33,193 nt of DNA from Blastococcus sp. (GCA_025965715.1 JAOPWJ010000159.1:1-33193); one strand, 5' to 3'. Positions 1 to 7,053 are shown, counted from the stretch's first letter. Made by a program: numbers and translations. The notes: generated by a model not told the origin, from the sequence alone.

Positions 1-407
1 GGCCGGGCGGCGGCCACGCGAGCGGCGGTGTCGCGGACGGCGGAGATGTGGTGCGCCGACAGGTAGGGCAGCTCGCGATCCAGGGCCTCGCGGACGTCGG
101 CCGGCAGGGGAGCGGTGCCCTCGGCGCCGGGCGGCGGTTCCCATACGGCGACCGCGTCGACGTCGTCGGTCACCCAGGCCGACCGCGTCCCGACGCCCCG
201 GTGCCCGGCGTCGAGTTCGTGCAGGCGGGTGAGACGCTGCATGCGCCCGTCGTCGGGCAGCGCCCAGCGGGTCCACCGTGAGTCGGCGAGGGCGACGGTC
301 AGGGTGGCGGCGATGCGGGGGACGTCGCGCTGCTCGGCCAGCCGGACGTCGGGGCCGTCCTCGTCCGGGTCGTCGATCCTGCGGATCGTCGGTCCAGCGG
401 GCGTCAC
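1..407 (-). CDS. GNAT-family N-acetyltransferase, N-terminal part (runs off window)
   Basis: This frame is open from a GTG at 407 to the left edge, so the C-terminus is missing and the ORF track does not list it. I translated it by hand: about 135 residues. After a roughly 20-residue lead comes 'VRLAEQRDVPRIAATL', the usual first strand and helix of GNAT acetyltransferases, then 'ADSRWTRWALPDD' and 'SAWVTDDVDAVAVWEPPP', which match the middle strands of that fold. The acetyl-CoA-binding motif A (R/QxxGxG/A) should lie further left, outside the window. Third codon positions are strongly G/C, as in a real gene. The substrate cannot be told. The start is uncertain because no clear ribosome binding site precedes GTG 407; an in-frame TTG lies further upstream. 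It is divergent from the secreted-protein gene at 562. Confidence 0.72.
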   Translation of the reverse strand, partial: MTPAGPTIRRIDDPDEDGPDVRLAEQRDVPRIAATLTVALADSRWTRWALPDDGRMQRLTRLHELDAGHRGVGTRSAWVTDDVDAVAVWEPPPGAEGTAPLPADVREALDRELPYLSAHHISAVRDTAARVAAAR

Positions 408-480
408 CGTGGCATTCGACCACGAGCCGCCGCCGGCGGTGCTCCCGGACCGTTCCGGGGTCGTACACCGATCGTCCAAT

Positions 481-497
481 GGCGGTCTACGACCGCC
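481..497. promoter_or_regulatory. 17-bp perfect palindrome between divergent genes
   Basis: GGCGGTC-TAC-GACCGCC is a perfect inverted repeat with a 3-nt centre. It lies between the divergent GNAT gene (start 407) and the secreted-protein gene (start 562). It could be a regulator binding site or a short RNA hairpin in the 5' leader of the secreted-protein mRNA. The sequence shows only the symmetry; the function is inferred. Confidence 0.4.
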
Positions 498-561
498 GAG
501 GCGTTGGGTCGGCTCCGCAGCCGGCAGACAGCCACTGCACCGTCGTCCCTCGGAGGTCCCC

Positions 562-954
562 GTGCGTTCTCTGACCCGCCTGTCGGTCGTCGCCCTCGTC
601 GGCGTCGGCACCCTGCTCCCCATGACCGCGGCGTCGGCCGCTGACTCCGTCACCCGCAGCGGCGCGTGCAGCGCCACCAGTACCTGGACGATGCGGGCGG
701 CCGAGGCGGAGGGCGACCTGGCTGCGTTGCGGCTGTCGGTCAACTCCGTCCGGGCCGGCGACACCTGGAGCGTCCGGATGTTCCGGCAGGGCGCCGAGTT
801 CTTCTCCATCCAGCGCACGACGAACGCGGCGGGGGACTTCACACTCAACCGCTCCGCCCGCGAGGTGAACGACGTCAACGACGCCTACACCGCCCGGGCG
901 CAGAATCTCCGCACCGGCGAGGTCTGCTCGGCGCGGGTGGTGCTCCCCGACTGA
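562..954 (+). CDS. Small secreted protein of unknown function
   Basis: This is the last 130 codons of a longer open frame. I start it at GTG 562 because GGAGG sits five bases upstream and the protein then begins with a textbook Sec signal peptide: a positive N-terminus (VRSLTRL), a hydrophobic core (SVVALVGVGTLLPM) and an AxA-type site near 'TAASA|AD'. The mature part is about 100 residues and begins 'DSVTRSGACSATSTW'. It has two cysteines (GACSAT near the start, EVCSAR near the end) that could form a disulfide joining the ends of a small beta-rich domain. The 'W...RLSVNSVRAGDTWSVRMFRQG' pattern looks like an Ig-like or beta-sandwich exported protein, but I do not recognise the family. It has no membrane anchor or catalytic motif, and no operon partner. 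Confidence 0.72.
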   Translation: MRSLTRLSVVALVGVGTLLPMTAASAADSVTRSGACSATSTWTMRAAEAEGDLAALRLSVNSVRAGDTWSVRMFRQGAEFFSIQRTTNAAGDFTLNRSAREVNDVNDAYTARAQNLRTGEVCSARVVLPD

Positions 955-1135
955 ACGGTTCGCCCGCGGGTGGTGCGCCGCGGCTCGGTTTCCCCCGACC
1001 GGGCCGCGGCGTCACCGTCCGCTCGGCGCCGCCGCCCCTTCCGCTCAGCGCCGCCGGCGGGCCCGGTGGGGACGACGGAGCGCAGGCTCGACGCCGGGCC
1101 TCGATGTGGAATCGACAGCGAAAGGCCCTCGTTCC

Positions 1136-1640
1136 ATGCCCGCCGCCGTGTCCCCGCAGGATGCCCTCCGCGGCGGCACCGGGACGACGCTGCCGCACTG
1201 CCCCTACGGCGGCAGTGCGGCATGAACGTGACGACGAGGCAACCTTGGAACGAGGCAACCTGGAACGGGGCCCGGACCGGCTCGTCGCGGCGGTCGAGCG
1301 GAGGCGCAGGAGGCACGGCCGCGACGCCGTCGGGCGCTTCGGCGGGCTCGCTCACCAACGAGCCGGCCGAGGAGTCCGCACGTTCCCGCCGGTCGCCCGG
1401 CCTGCCGGCACGTCGACTACAACGGCCGCTTCGGCATCTCCTCGTCGGTGGGCGCGGCCGACAGGGCGTTGGGCTGGACCCCGGCATGCCGTTCCCACTC
1501 GCCGACATCGCCGCGCACATCGTCGTCGGTCCCCGGCACACCGCCACTGCGCGGAACGCCGCCCCGCACCTGCAGTGGTTACCCGGCACGCTGACGTGGC
1601 GGCGGCGAAAAGCTGTCGCGCCAGGGCTGTCGCGCCGGGG
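1136..1640 (+). pseudogene. Decayed N-terminal remnant of assimilatory nitrate reductase (NasA/NarB-like)
   Basis: No single frame is coding, but family-typical pieces appear in order across all three + frames. Frame from ATG 1136: 'TTLPHCPY'. Frame of 1216: 'QCGMNVTTR', together resembling the N-terminal 4Fe-4S motif CPYCALQCGM. Frame of 1275: 'DRLVAAVERRRRRHGRDA'. Frame of 1345: 'GSLTNE' (family: GGLTNEKAY). Frame of 1412: 'VDYNGRFGISSSVGAADRAL' (family: DYNGRFCMSSAAAAANRAF). Frame of 1474: 'LDPGMPFPLADIAAHIVVG' (family: DRGLPFPLADI...). At least four frame changes are needed, a stretch after 'MNVTTR' is missing, and the molybdopterin and C-terminal domains are gone. The family is the cytoplasmic molybdopterin-guanine-dinucleotide enzyme that reduces nitrate to nitrite. 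The match is from memory of the family, not a search. Confidence 0.72.
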
Positions 1641-1655
1641 GCCATGGCCGAAGCG

Positions 1656-2249
1656 CTATCCCCGCAGGGCCTCCCGCGGTGCCGGGCGGGCCCGAACGTG
1701 TAGGCGCTCGCCCTGCGGGCCGAACAGGGTCAGCACCTCCGCCGGCTCGGCGAACGGGTTCGAGAACGCGTGCGGCACCCGGGTGTCGAATTCGACGACC
1801 TCACCGGAAGTCAGCACGAACTCGCGTGGTCCGAGCAGCAGGCGCAGCCGCCCGGACAGCACGTAGAGCCACTCGAAGCCGTCGTGCACCTTCTGCTCCG
1901 CCGGCCCTGCGCGCCACCGCGGCGGAAAGACCTGCTGATAGGCCTGCAGGCTGCCGCTGCCGCTGCGCGTGAGGGGCACCATCGTGACCCCCTCACGGTC
2001 GAACGGGTGCCCGTGTACCCGCGGGTCCTCCGGCGCGGCCGCGTCGACGAGGGCGTCCAGCCCGACCCCGTGCGCGCGGGCCAGCGGCAGGAGCAACTCC
2101 AGCGTGGGACGGCGCCGGCCCGACTCGAGCCGGGACAGAGTGCTCACCGAGATGCCGGTGGACGCGGACAGGTCGGCCAGGGTGGCGCCCCGCTCCTGGC
2201 GCAGCGACCGCAGTCGTGGCCCCACGTTCGCCAGCGCGTCGTCGGTCAT
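1656..2249 (-). CDS. XRE-family regulator with C-terminal cupin sensor domain
   Basis: A 197-aa protein starting at ATG 2249 ('MTDDALANVGPRLRSLR'). The track's longer start at 2297 lies inside the repeat-rich intergenic region and gives a non-homologous leader. Residues about 8-65 are a lambda-repressor-type HTH ('LADLSASTGISVSTLSRLE', 'SGRRRPTLELLLPLARA'). Residues about 100-180 are a cupin ('HDGFEWLYVLSGRLRLLL', 'EVVEFDTRVPHAFSNP'), the small-molecule-sensing half in this common regulator architecture. It is divergent from the flavoprotein/methyltransferase pair, and the shared gap carries repeated TTGCC sites, so control of itself and its neighbour is the natural reading (inference). The ligand is unknown. 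No strong Shine-Dalgarno precedes the start. Confidence 0.88.
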   Translation of the reverse strand: MTDDALANVGPRLRSLRQERGATLADLSASTGISVSTLSRLESGRRRPTLELLLPLARAHGVGLDALVDAAAPEDPRVHGHPFDREGVTMVPLTRSGSGSLQAYQQVFPPRWRAGPAEQKVHDGFEWLYVLSGRLRLLLGPREFVLTSGEVVEFDTRVPHAFSNPFAEPAEVLTLFGPQGERLHVRARPAPREALRG

Positions 2250-2258
2250 GGTCGTGAG

Positions 2259-2296
2259 TTTGCCGTTCCAGCAAAGCGCATTGCCAGGCGTTGCCA
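2259..2296. promoter_or_regulatory. Candidate operator array (TTGCC repeats, TTTGC-N7-GCAAA dyad)
   Basis: The gap between the XRE regulator and the flavoprotein gene holds three same-direction TTGCC elements at 2260, 2281 and 2291, spaced 21 and 10 bp, close to whole helical turns. The last two lie in near-identical 9-mers, GCATTGCCA and GCGTTGCCA. The first overlaps a perfect dyad, TTTGC (2259-2263) - N7 - GCAAA (2271-2275). This arrangement suits cooperative binding of a dimeric HTH protein; the XRE-cupin protein encoded next door is the obvious candidate. The repeats are seen directly; binding is inferred. Confidence 0.55.
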
Positions 2297-2317
2297 TGGG
2301 CGCCCACAGTGGTCGCC

Positions 2318-3283
2318 ATGGACGATCGATACGACGTCGTGGTGATAGGTGGGGGCGCTGCAGGGCTGAGCGGAGCCTTGGCGCTGGCGCGGGCGCGCCG
2401 CCGGGTGCTGGTCATCGACGACGGCGCCCCGAGGAACGCCCCAGCCGGGCACGTGCACAACTTCTTGACCCGTGACGGCACACCGCCGGCAGACCTGTAC
2501 GCCCTGGGCCGGGCGGAAGTCGCGAGCTACGGCGGTGAGTTCATGGCCGGCGCGGTCACCGGAGCGGTCCGGGAGGAGGAAGGCTTCACCGTGACCCTCG
2601 CCGACGGGGTCGGGGTACGGGGACGCCGCCTGTTGGTGACGACGGGGCTGGTGGACGAGCTGCCCGACGTCCCCGGGCTGGCCGAGCGCTGGGGCCGCGA
2701 CGTCCTGCACTGCCCGTATTGCCACGGGTGGGAGGTGCGCGACCAGGCCATCGGAGTGCTCGCCACCGGTCCGGTGGCCGTGCACCAGGCGCTGCTGTTC
2801 CGGCAGCTCAGCGATGACGTGACACTTCTGTTGCATACCTCTCCGGCGCCGGGCCCCGACGAGGCGGAGCAGCTCGCCGCTCGGGGCATCGTCTGCGTCG
2901 AGGGGGAGGTGGCCGCCGTGCAGGTGGCAGACGACCGGCTCAGCGGCGTCCGTCTCCGGTCGGGGGCCGTGGTCCCGCTGCAGGCTTTGGTCGTGGCACC
3001 CCGGTTCACCGCCCGCGCGGACTTCCTCGGCTCCCTGGGATTGGAGACGGCCGAGCTGCAGACGGGCGGTCACGTCCTCGGCAGCTACGTGCCGGCAGAT
3101 CCGATGGGCGCCACGGCGGTGCCCGGGGTCTGGGCCGCCGGCAACGTGACCGACCTCAAGGCGCAGGTGATCCCTGCCGCGGCGGGCGGCCTGACCGCCG
3201 CGGCCGCGGTGAACGCCGACCTGGTCGGGGAGGACGCCCGGATCGCGGTGGGCCGGGCCCGGGCCCTGGCCGGTGCCCGATGA
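2318..3283 (+). CDS. Thioredoxin-reductase-like FAD oxidoreductase with CPYC motif (GliT-like)
   Basis: 321 aa. I use ATG 2318 ('MDDRYDVVVIGGGAAGLSGA') rather than the track's TTG 2291, which falls in the repeat array. The N-terminal GxGxxG FAD motif is intact (residues about 9-14), and the end carries the FAD-closing pattern 'GVWAAGNVTDLKAQVIPAAA'. The redox centre is 'HCPYCHGWEV' near residue 132. Where true thioredoxin reductases have GxGxxA and an HRRxxxR NADPH-phosphate clamp, this protein has 'GVLATGPVAVHQALL' and no HRR. That resembles the TrxR-like dithiol oxidases (GliT/HlmI type) more than NADPH-dependent TrxB. It overlaps the next gene by 4 bp (ATGA), so the two are translationally coupled. 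The substrate is unknown; a small thiol or dithiol is a guess. Confidence 0.85.
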   Translation: MDDRYDVVVIGGGAAGLSGALALARARRRVLVIDDGAPRNAPAGHVHNFLTRDGTPPADLYALGRAEVASYGGEFMAGAVTGAVREEEGFTVTLADGVGVRGRRLLVTTGLVDELPDVPGLAERWGRDVLHCPYCHGWEVRDQAIGVLATGPVAVHQALLFRQLSDDVTLLLHTSPAPGPDEAEQLAARGIVCVEGEVAAVQVADDRLSGVRLRSGAVVPLQALVVAPRFTARADFLGSLGLETAELQTGGHVLGSYVPADPMGATAVPGVWAAGNVTDLKAQVIPAAAGGLTAAAAVNADLVGEDARIAVGRARALAGAR

Positions 3284-3924
3284 GAATGTTCGACGAGGCC
3301 GCCTGGGAGGAGCGCTACCGCTCGTCCGACCGGATCTGGAGCGGTCACCCCAATCCCCAGCTGGTCGCGGAGGCGTCGGGCCTGGCGCCGGGCACGGCGC
3401 TCGACGTCGGGTGCGGGGAGGGCGCCGATGCCATCTGGCTGGCGGACCGCGGCTGGCGCGTGACGGCGGTCGACTTCGCGACCGCGGCGCTGCGCCGTGC
3501 CGCGGCGCACGCCGACGCCGCGGGCCCGGACGTCGCCGGTCGCATCGACTGGGTGCACGAGGACCTCCGTGCATGGGTGCCACCCGGGGGCGGCTTCGGC
3601 CTCGTCACGGCGCAGTACATGCACCTGCCGCCGGTCGAGCGACGCGGCTTGTTCGCCCGGCTGGCCGACGCCGTGGCCCCCGCGGGAACGCTGCTCATCG
3701 TCGGGCACGACCTCACCGACCTGGAGACGGGAGCGCACAGACCCGACATGCCCGAGCTCTTCTTCACCGCTGACGAGGTGGCCCGGTCGCTGGACGGCGG
3801 CTCATGGGACGTCCTCACCACCGAGGCGCGGCCCCGCCCCGGCCACGTCCACGAGGGGCAGGACATCACCGTGCACGACGCCGTCCTGGTGGCTCGCCGG
3901 AGGGCGGTCGGAGACACGCACTAG
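3280..3924 (+). CDS. Class I SAM-dependent methyltransferase
   Basis: 214 aa, ATG overlapping the stop of the flavoprotein gene (ATGA). The Rossmann methyltransferase motifs are present: motif I 'ALDVGCGEGADAIWLA' (residues about 41-56), the acidic end of strand 2 'VTAVDFA', then 'IDWVHEDLR' and 'FGLVTAQYMHLPP'. The opening 'AAWEERYRSSDRIWSGHPN' is typical of TehB-like small-molecule methyltransferases. No methyl acceptor can be read from sequence. Coupled translation with a CPYC flavoprotein and a divergent XRE-cupin regulator suggest a redox or thiol-detoxification cassette, in which one enzyme oxidises and the other methylates a reactive group. That is inference from context. Confidence 0.88.
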   Translation: MRMFDEAAWEERYRSSDRIWSGHPNPQLVAEASGLAPGTALDVGCGEGADAIWLADRGWRVTAVDFATAALRRAAAHADAAGPDVAGRIDWVHEDLRAWVPPGGGFGLVTAQYMHLPPVERRGLFARLADAVAPAGTLLIVGHDLTDLETGAHRPDMPELFFTADEVARSLDGGSWDVLTTEARPRPGHVHEGQDITVHDAVLVARRRAVGDTH

Positions 3925-4067
3925 TGCCGGCCGACCAGACGTGTTCCTCGACTGGCAGGGGTCGGCGGCGACTGGCTGAATCGCCGACCTGGCTCTCCTC
4001 GGGCCGGTGCCGGAACGTCTGCGGGCGGTTGCTCCCGGCGCGTTCTGGGCCGCGTCGACGCGGCGGA

Positions 4068-4107
4068 CTTCGCCGTCGACTCTTCGCCGTCGACTCTTCG
4101 CCGTCGG
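4068..4107. repeat. 14-bp tandem repeat, about 2.9 copies
   Basis: CTTCGCCGTCGACT is repeated head to tail at 4068 and 4082, with a partial third copy (CTTCGCCGTCGG) from 4096. It lies in the 220-bp gap between the methyltransferase (+) and the convergent hypothetical gene (-), where I find no gene. Copies one and two are identical, so the expansion may be recent. Confidence 0.8.
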
Positions 4108-4144
4108 CGCGCGCCTGGCTCGGTGATGCGGTCGCACGACGCGG

Positions 4145-4936
4145 TCAGGAGCGGGGGAGCCCCAGATCGGCCAGCGCGGCGATGACGGCGTCCTCGTGCA
4201 GCAGGTCGAGCACCAGGAGCCGGTGCAGCAGAACCCCACGACGGGTCAGCCGCAGGTCGGCGGCCCGAAGCCGGGGCAGCGCCGAGCCGCCCGGACGCGG
4301 ACTCGAGGTCGGCGGGTCGAGCAGCCCGGAACGCTGCAGATCGGCGACGTCCTCGCGGGCAGACCAACCCGACCACGCGCGCGGCTCCTCGTCCAGCGGC
4401 GCCATGGGCAGCGGCACGCGGTCGCGGCGCCCGACCCCAGCGAGCAGGCCCAGCTGCCGCCAACCCAGTGCGCCCGTCAGCCGAAGGGCACGAAGAGCCA
4501 GCTCGGCGTCGACGTCGGGGGAGTGGGCCACCTCGGCGAGCAGGTAACCCAGGTGACGGACCCGTCGCTCGTCGGCGGAGTTGCGGGCGGCGGCCACCAC
4601 CGCTTCGGCGATGTCATCGGCGAGCGGCCGGCCGCCTGCTCGCTCGGAGAAGAACGCGTCGCCCCGGACGGCACGGCCGCTCCGGTCCAGCGTCGCGGCG
4701 TACTCGACCGCGAAGGCCAGCGCCGCGCCCGCCCGAACGCGCTCCCGGCCGATCGGAAGGTCCGCGGCGTCGGTCGCCACCGTCCGCAGGGACGCGGCGA
4801 AGCGGGCATCGACCCACACCATCGCGGCGGTCGGCTCGAAGACGACGGTCGCCGCGGCCCGGCTCATCGACCCGGCGACCGGAGCGCCCGCCTCGATGAG
4901 TCGACGACCGGTCGCGGTGTCCTCGGTGGCGGTCAC
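4145..4936 (-). CDS. Conserved-looking protein of unknown function
   Basis: 263 aa from GTG 4936 ('VTATEDTATGRRLIEAG'). The frame stays open upstream to 5182 but the added part is proline- and arginine-rich and does not look coded. The protein is mostly helical and alanine/leucine-rich: 'MVWVDARFAASLRTVATDAA', 'RVRAGAALAFAVEYAATLD', 'DDIAEAVVAAARNSADERR', 'VRHLGYLLAEVAHSPDVDAE', 'GALGWRQLGLLAGVGRRD'. The C-terminal third ('WSAREDVADLQRSGLLD', 'RAADLRLTRRGVLLHRLLVLDLL') reads like a small winged-helix or scaffold region. There is no signal peptide, clear membrane span or catalytic motif. I do not recognise the family. It stands alone between convergent and divergent neighbours. Confidence 0.66.
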   Translation of the reverse strand: MTATEDTATGRRLIEAGAPVAGSMSRAAATVVFEPTAAMVWVDARFAASLRTVATDAADLPIGRERVRAGAALAFAVEYAATLDRSGRAVRGDAFFSERAGGRPLADDIAEAVVAAARNSADERRVRHLGYLLAEVAHSPDVDAELALRALRLTGALGWRQLGLLAGVGRRDRVPLPMAPLDEEPRAWSGWSAREDVADLQRSGLLDPPTSSPRPGGSALPRLRAADLRLTRRGVLLHRLLVLDLLHEDAVIAALADLGLPRS

Positions 4937-5309
4937 GCAGTGATCTTCGTCGGTGGGGGCGCCGCGCCGTACACCGGGAACCGCGGTCCTCACCACAGGG
5001 AGGCAGGCGCGGTGAGGGAAGTGTTTCTCCGCTTCGGCACTCGCAGCAGGCGGTGGCCGTGGACGGCCGCACCCAGGACCCGGCCGGCGTGCGCTGCGGA
5101 GGTCCGGCGCGATGGGGGCCGCCGGTGATGTGCCGGTCACCCCTGGCGCAGTCATTCCTGACCACCGGCCGCGGCGACCCACCTGCTGGTCATCGCCTTC
5201 TCCGTCGTCCGCGTCGTCCTCACCCGGGCCGGCTACTCGGCCCGAAGGCTCCGCACGGGAGCGTGCGAAGGACGGTGCTCCTGTCCGAGGGCGCTGTCAC
5301 GATGGCCGC
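4937..5309. other. 373-bp intergenic stretch, nothing recognised
   Basis: This gap lies between the divergent hypothetical gene (-) and the GNAT gene (+), so it must carry both promoters. All frames read as arginine/proline-rich shadow sequence. A short hydrophobic patch in one + frame near 5180-5240 ('LLVIAFSVVRVVL') has no start, partner or family match I can name. I see no repeat, hairpin or RNA gene. Confidence 0.5.
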
Positions 5310-5882
5310 ATGAGGATCGACGTGCGTCCGGCGAGGAACTTCGACGACGTCGCGACGATGGTCGGCCCCAAGCGGCCCGACTCGAACGTGTGTTGGTGCC
5401 TGAGCTACCGGATTCCGTCGAAGGAGAACCTCGCACTGCGCGGTCCCGAACGAGGGGAGCGCGTGAAGCAGCTGATGGAGGAGGACCTGCCCCCAGGCGT
5501 GCTCGCCTACGACGGCGACGAGGTGGCGGGGTGGGCGGCGGTCCATCCGCGCGCTGACACGAGCTTCGCCAGCAACCGCAGGATCCCGGCGATCGACGAG
5601 CTCGACGTGTGGTCGCTGTGGTGCATCCGGGTGCGCCCCGGACATCGGGGAACGGGGATCGCACACCACCTCATCGAGGGCGCGGTGTCGTTCGCCCGTG
5701 GTCGGGGGGCTCCCGCAATCGAGGGGTACCCCGTCGACAACGCCGGCAAGAAGGTCGACCTCACCATGGCCTACGTCGGCACGCAGAAGCTGTTCGAGCA
5801 GGCCGGGTTCGCCAAGGTGGCCGACACGGAGTCGGTGATCAACGGTCTCCCCCGCGTGGTCGTGCGGCTCGACCTCCGCTGA
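5310..5882 (+). CDS. GNAT-family N-acetyltransferase
   Basis: 190 aa from ATG 5310 ('MRIDVRPARNFDDVATMVG'). The fold's acetyl-CoA pyrophosphate-binding motif A is clear: 'WSLWCIRVRPGHRGTGIAHH' at about residues 97-116, with the R-x-x-G-T-G-I core. The preceding strand ('GWAAVHPRAD') and the C-terminal 'LFEQAGFAKVADTESV' complete the domain. An unusual N-terminal 'SNVCWCLSYRIPSKEN' with two close cysteines belongs to a subset of actinobacterial GNATs. The long region of the track upstream (from 5112) is not homologous and is left out. The substrate is not predictable. No strong Shine-Dalgarno is seen, so the mRNA may start close to the ATG. Confidence 0.87.
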   Translation: MRIDVRPARNFDDVATMVGPKRPDSNVCWCLSYRIPSKENLALRGPERGERVKQLMEEDLPPGVLAYDGDEVAGWAAVHPRADTSFASNRRIPAIDELDVWSLWCIRVRPGHRGTGIAHHLIEGAVSFARGRGAPAIEGYPVDNAGKKVDLTMAYVGTQKLFEQAGFAKVADTESVINGLPRVVVRLDLR

Positions 5883-5925
5883 GATGGAACCTGTGGCCGG
5901 CCGGGACGGAACCGCTCTCGGGCGT

Positions 5926-7053
5926 TCAGAGCTCGAGGCGGTACCCGCGTTCGGCCACGGTCTCGACGAGCGGGGCGCCGAGCGCGGCGCGCAGCCGGGT
6001 GACTGCCGTCTCGACCGCGTGGCTGTCGCCCCCGCCGGGCAGCGCGGCGGTCAGCTGGGGCCGGCCCACGACGGTCCCGGGACAGCGGGCCAGCTCTCGC
6101 AGCACGGTCAGGGGACCGGGGGTCAGCTCGATCAGGCGGCCGTCCACCACGGCGGCGTGCCCGCGCACCTGCAGCGTGTGCGCCCCGACCTGCAGGATCG
6201 GATCGCGTTCAGGCAGCCGGGCGACGACCTCCCGCGCCAGCGCGCCGAGCCGCGCCCGCTCGGGCTGGCAGGTCGGCACGCCGACGGCAGTGAGCGGACC
6301 CGCGGTCACCGGCCCCACCGCCACCGCCAGGACCCGGCTGCTCAGGGCGGTGACCAGCTCGTCTCGCCGTCCCAGGTCGTCGGCGACAGTGAGCAGGCTG
6401 GCGGCGGCCGGCGCGCTGGTGAAGGTGATGGCGTCGATCGTGCCCCCCACTGCGGCCTCGACCAGGCGCCGCACGGGGGCGACGTCCTCGGGCGGCACCC
6501 AGCGGTAGACCGGCACGGTGAGCACCTCGGCGCCGCTTTCCCGCAGGCCGGCCACGAGGTCCAGCAGGGGGTCGCCATGCAGTTGGACGGCGATCCGCCG
6601 TCCCCGGAGCGGCCCCTCGGCCCCGGACAGCAGGTGGGACAGCACCTCCGCGGAGGACTCCGACTCCGGTGACCACGCGTCGACCAGGCCGCCGCTGCGG
6701 ATGGCGCCGCGCGCCTTCGGACCGCGGGCCATCACCCGTGCGGACTTCAGGTGCTCCACCAGTGGCAGGTGCCACGCGTCGGCGGCCTCGAGCCAGCCCC
6801 GGAATCCCACGCCGGTGGTGGCGATCACGAGGTCGACCGGCGCAGCCAGGACGGCGCGGGTCGCCGCCACGAGGTCGTCGTCGTCGGCCAGGGGCACGAT
6901 CCGGATGGCGGGCGCGTACACGACCCGGGCGCCGCGGCGGTCGAGGAGCGCGCCCAGCTCCTCCCGGCGACGGGCGGCCGTGACGGCGACGGTGTAGCCG
7001 GCCAGGGGAAGGAGATCCGTCCCCGCATCCGTCCCGCTGACTGTCTCGGTCAC
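5926..7053 (-). CDS. HemD-like uroporphyrinogen-III synthase fused to winged-helix DNA-binding domain
   Basis: 375 aa from GTG 7053; the track's TTG at 7101 is less likely. Residues 1 to about 260 are a HemD-type two-lobed domain: 'LAGYTVAVTAARRREELGAL', 'VIATTGVGFRGWL', 'IDAITFTSAPAAASLL', 'LAVAVGPVTAGPL'. HemD closes hydroxymethylbilane to uroporphyrinogen III on the way to haem and siroheme. Residues about 275-375 are an OmpR/PhoB-type winged helix ('LIELTPGPLTVLRELA', 'SHAVETAVTRLRAALG', 'ETVAERGYRLEL'). This fusion is known in actinobacteria, where it often lies near nitrate/nitrite assimilation genes and may act as a regulator rather than a main haem enzyme. Here only a nitrate reductase remnant is nearby. 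Which activity survives cannot be told. Confidence 0.88.
   Translation of the reverse strand: MTETVSGTDAGTDLLPLAGYTVAVTAARRREELGALLDRRGARVVYAPAIRIVPLADDDDLVAATRAVLAAPVDLVIATTGVGFRGWLEAADAWHLPLVEHLKSARVMARGPKARGAIRSGGLVDAWSPESESSAEVLSHLLSGAEGPLRGRRIAVQLHGDPLLDLVAGLRESGAEVLTVPVYRWVPPEDVAPVRRLVEAAVGGTIDAITFTSAPAAASLLTVADDLGRRDELVTALSSRVLAVAVGPVTAGPLTAVGVPTCQPERARLGALAREVVARLPERDPILQVGAHTLQVRGHAAVVDGRLIELTPGPLTVLRELARCPGTVVGRPQLTAALPGGGDSHAVETAVTRLRAALGAPLVETVAERGYRLEL

Noticed and set aside
970-1866. 298-aa ORF covering the nitrate reductase remnant
   Set aside because: It includes some remnant peptides by chance of frame but runs on into antisense of the XRE gene; not an intact protein.
2291-2317. 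TTG start for the flavoprotein given in the ORF track
   Set aside because: It falls inside the TTGCC repeat array; ATG 2318 gives the normal short N-terminus before the FAD motif.
4937-5309. Hydrophobic patch 'LLVIAFSVVRVVL' as a possible transporter remnant
   Set aside because: Too short, no start codon or flanking homology; could be chance in GC-rich DNA.
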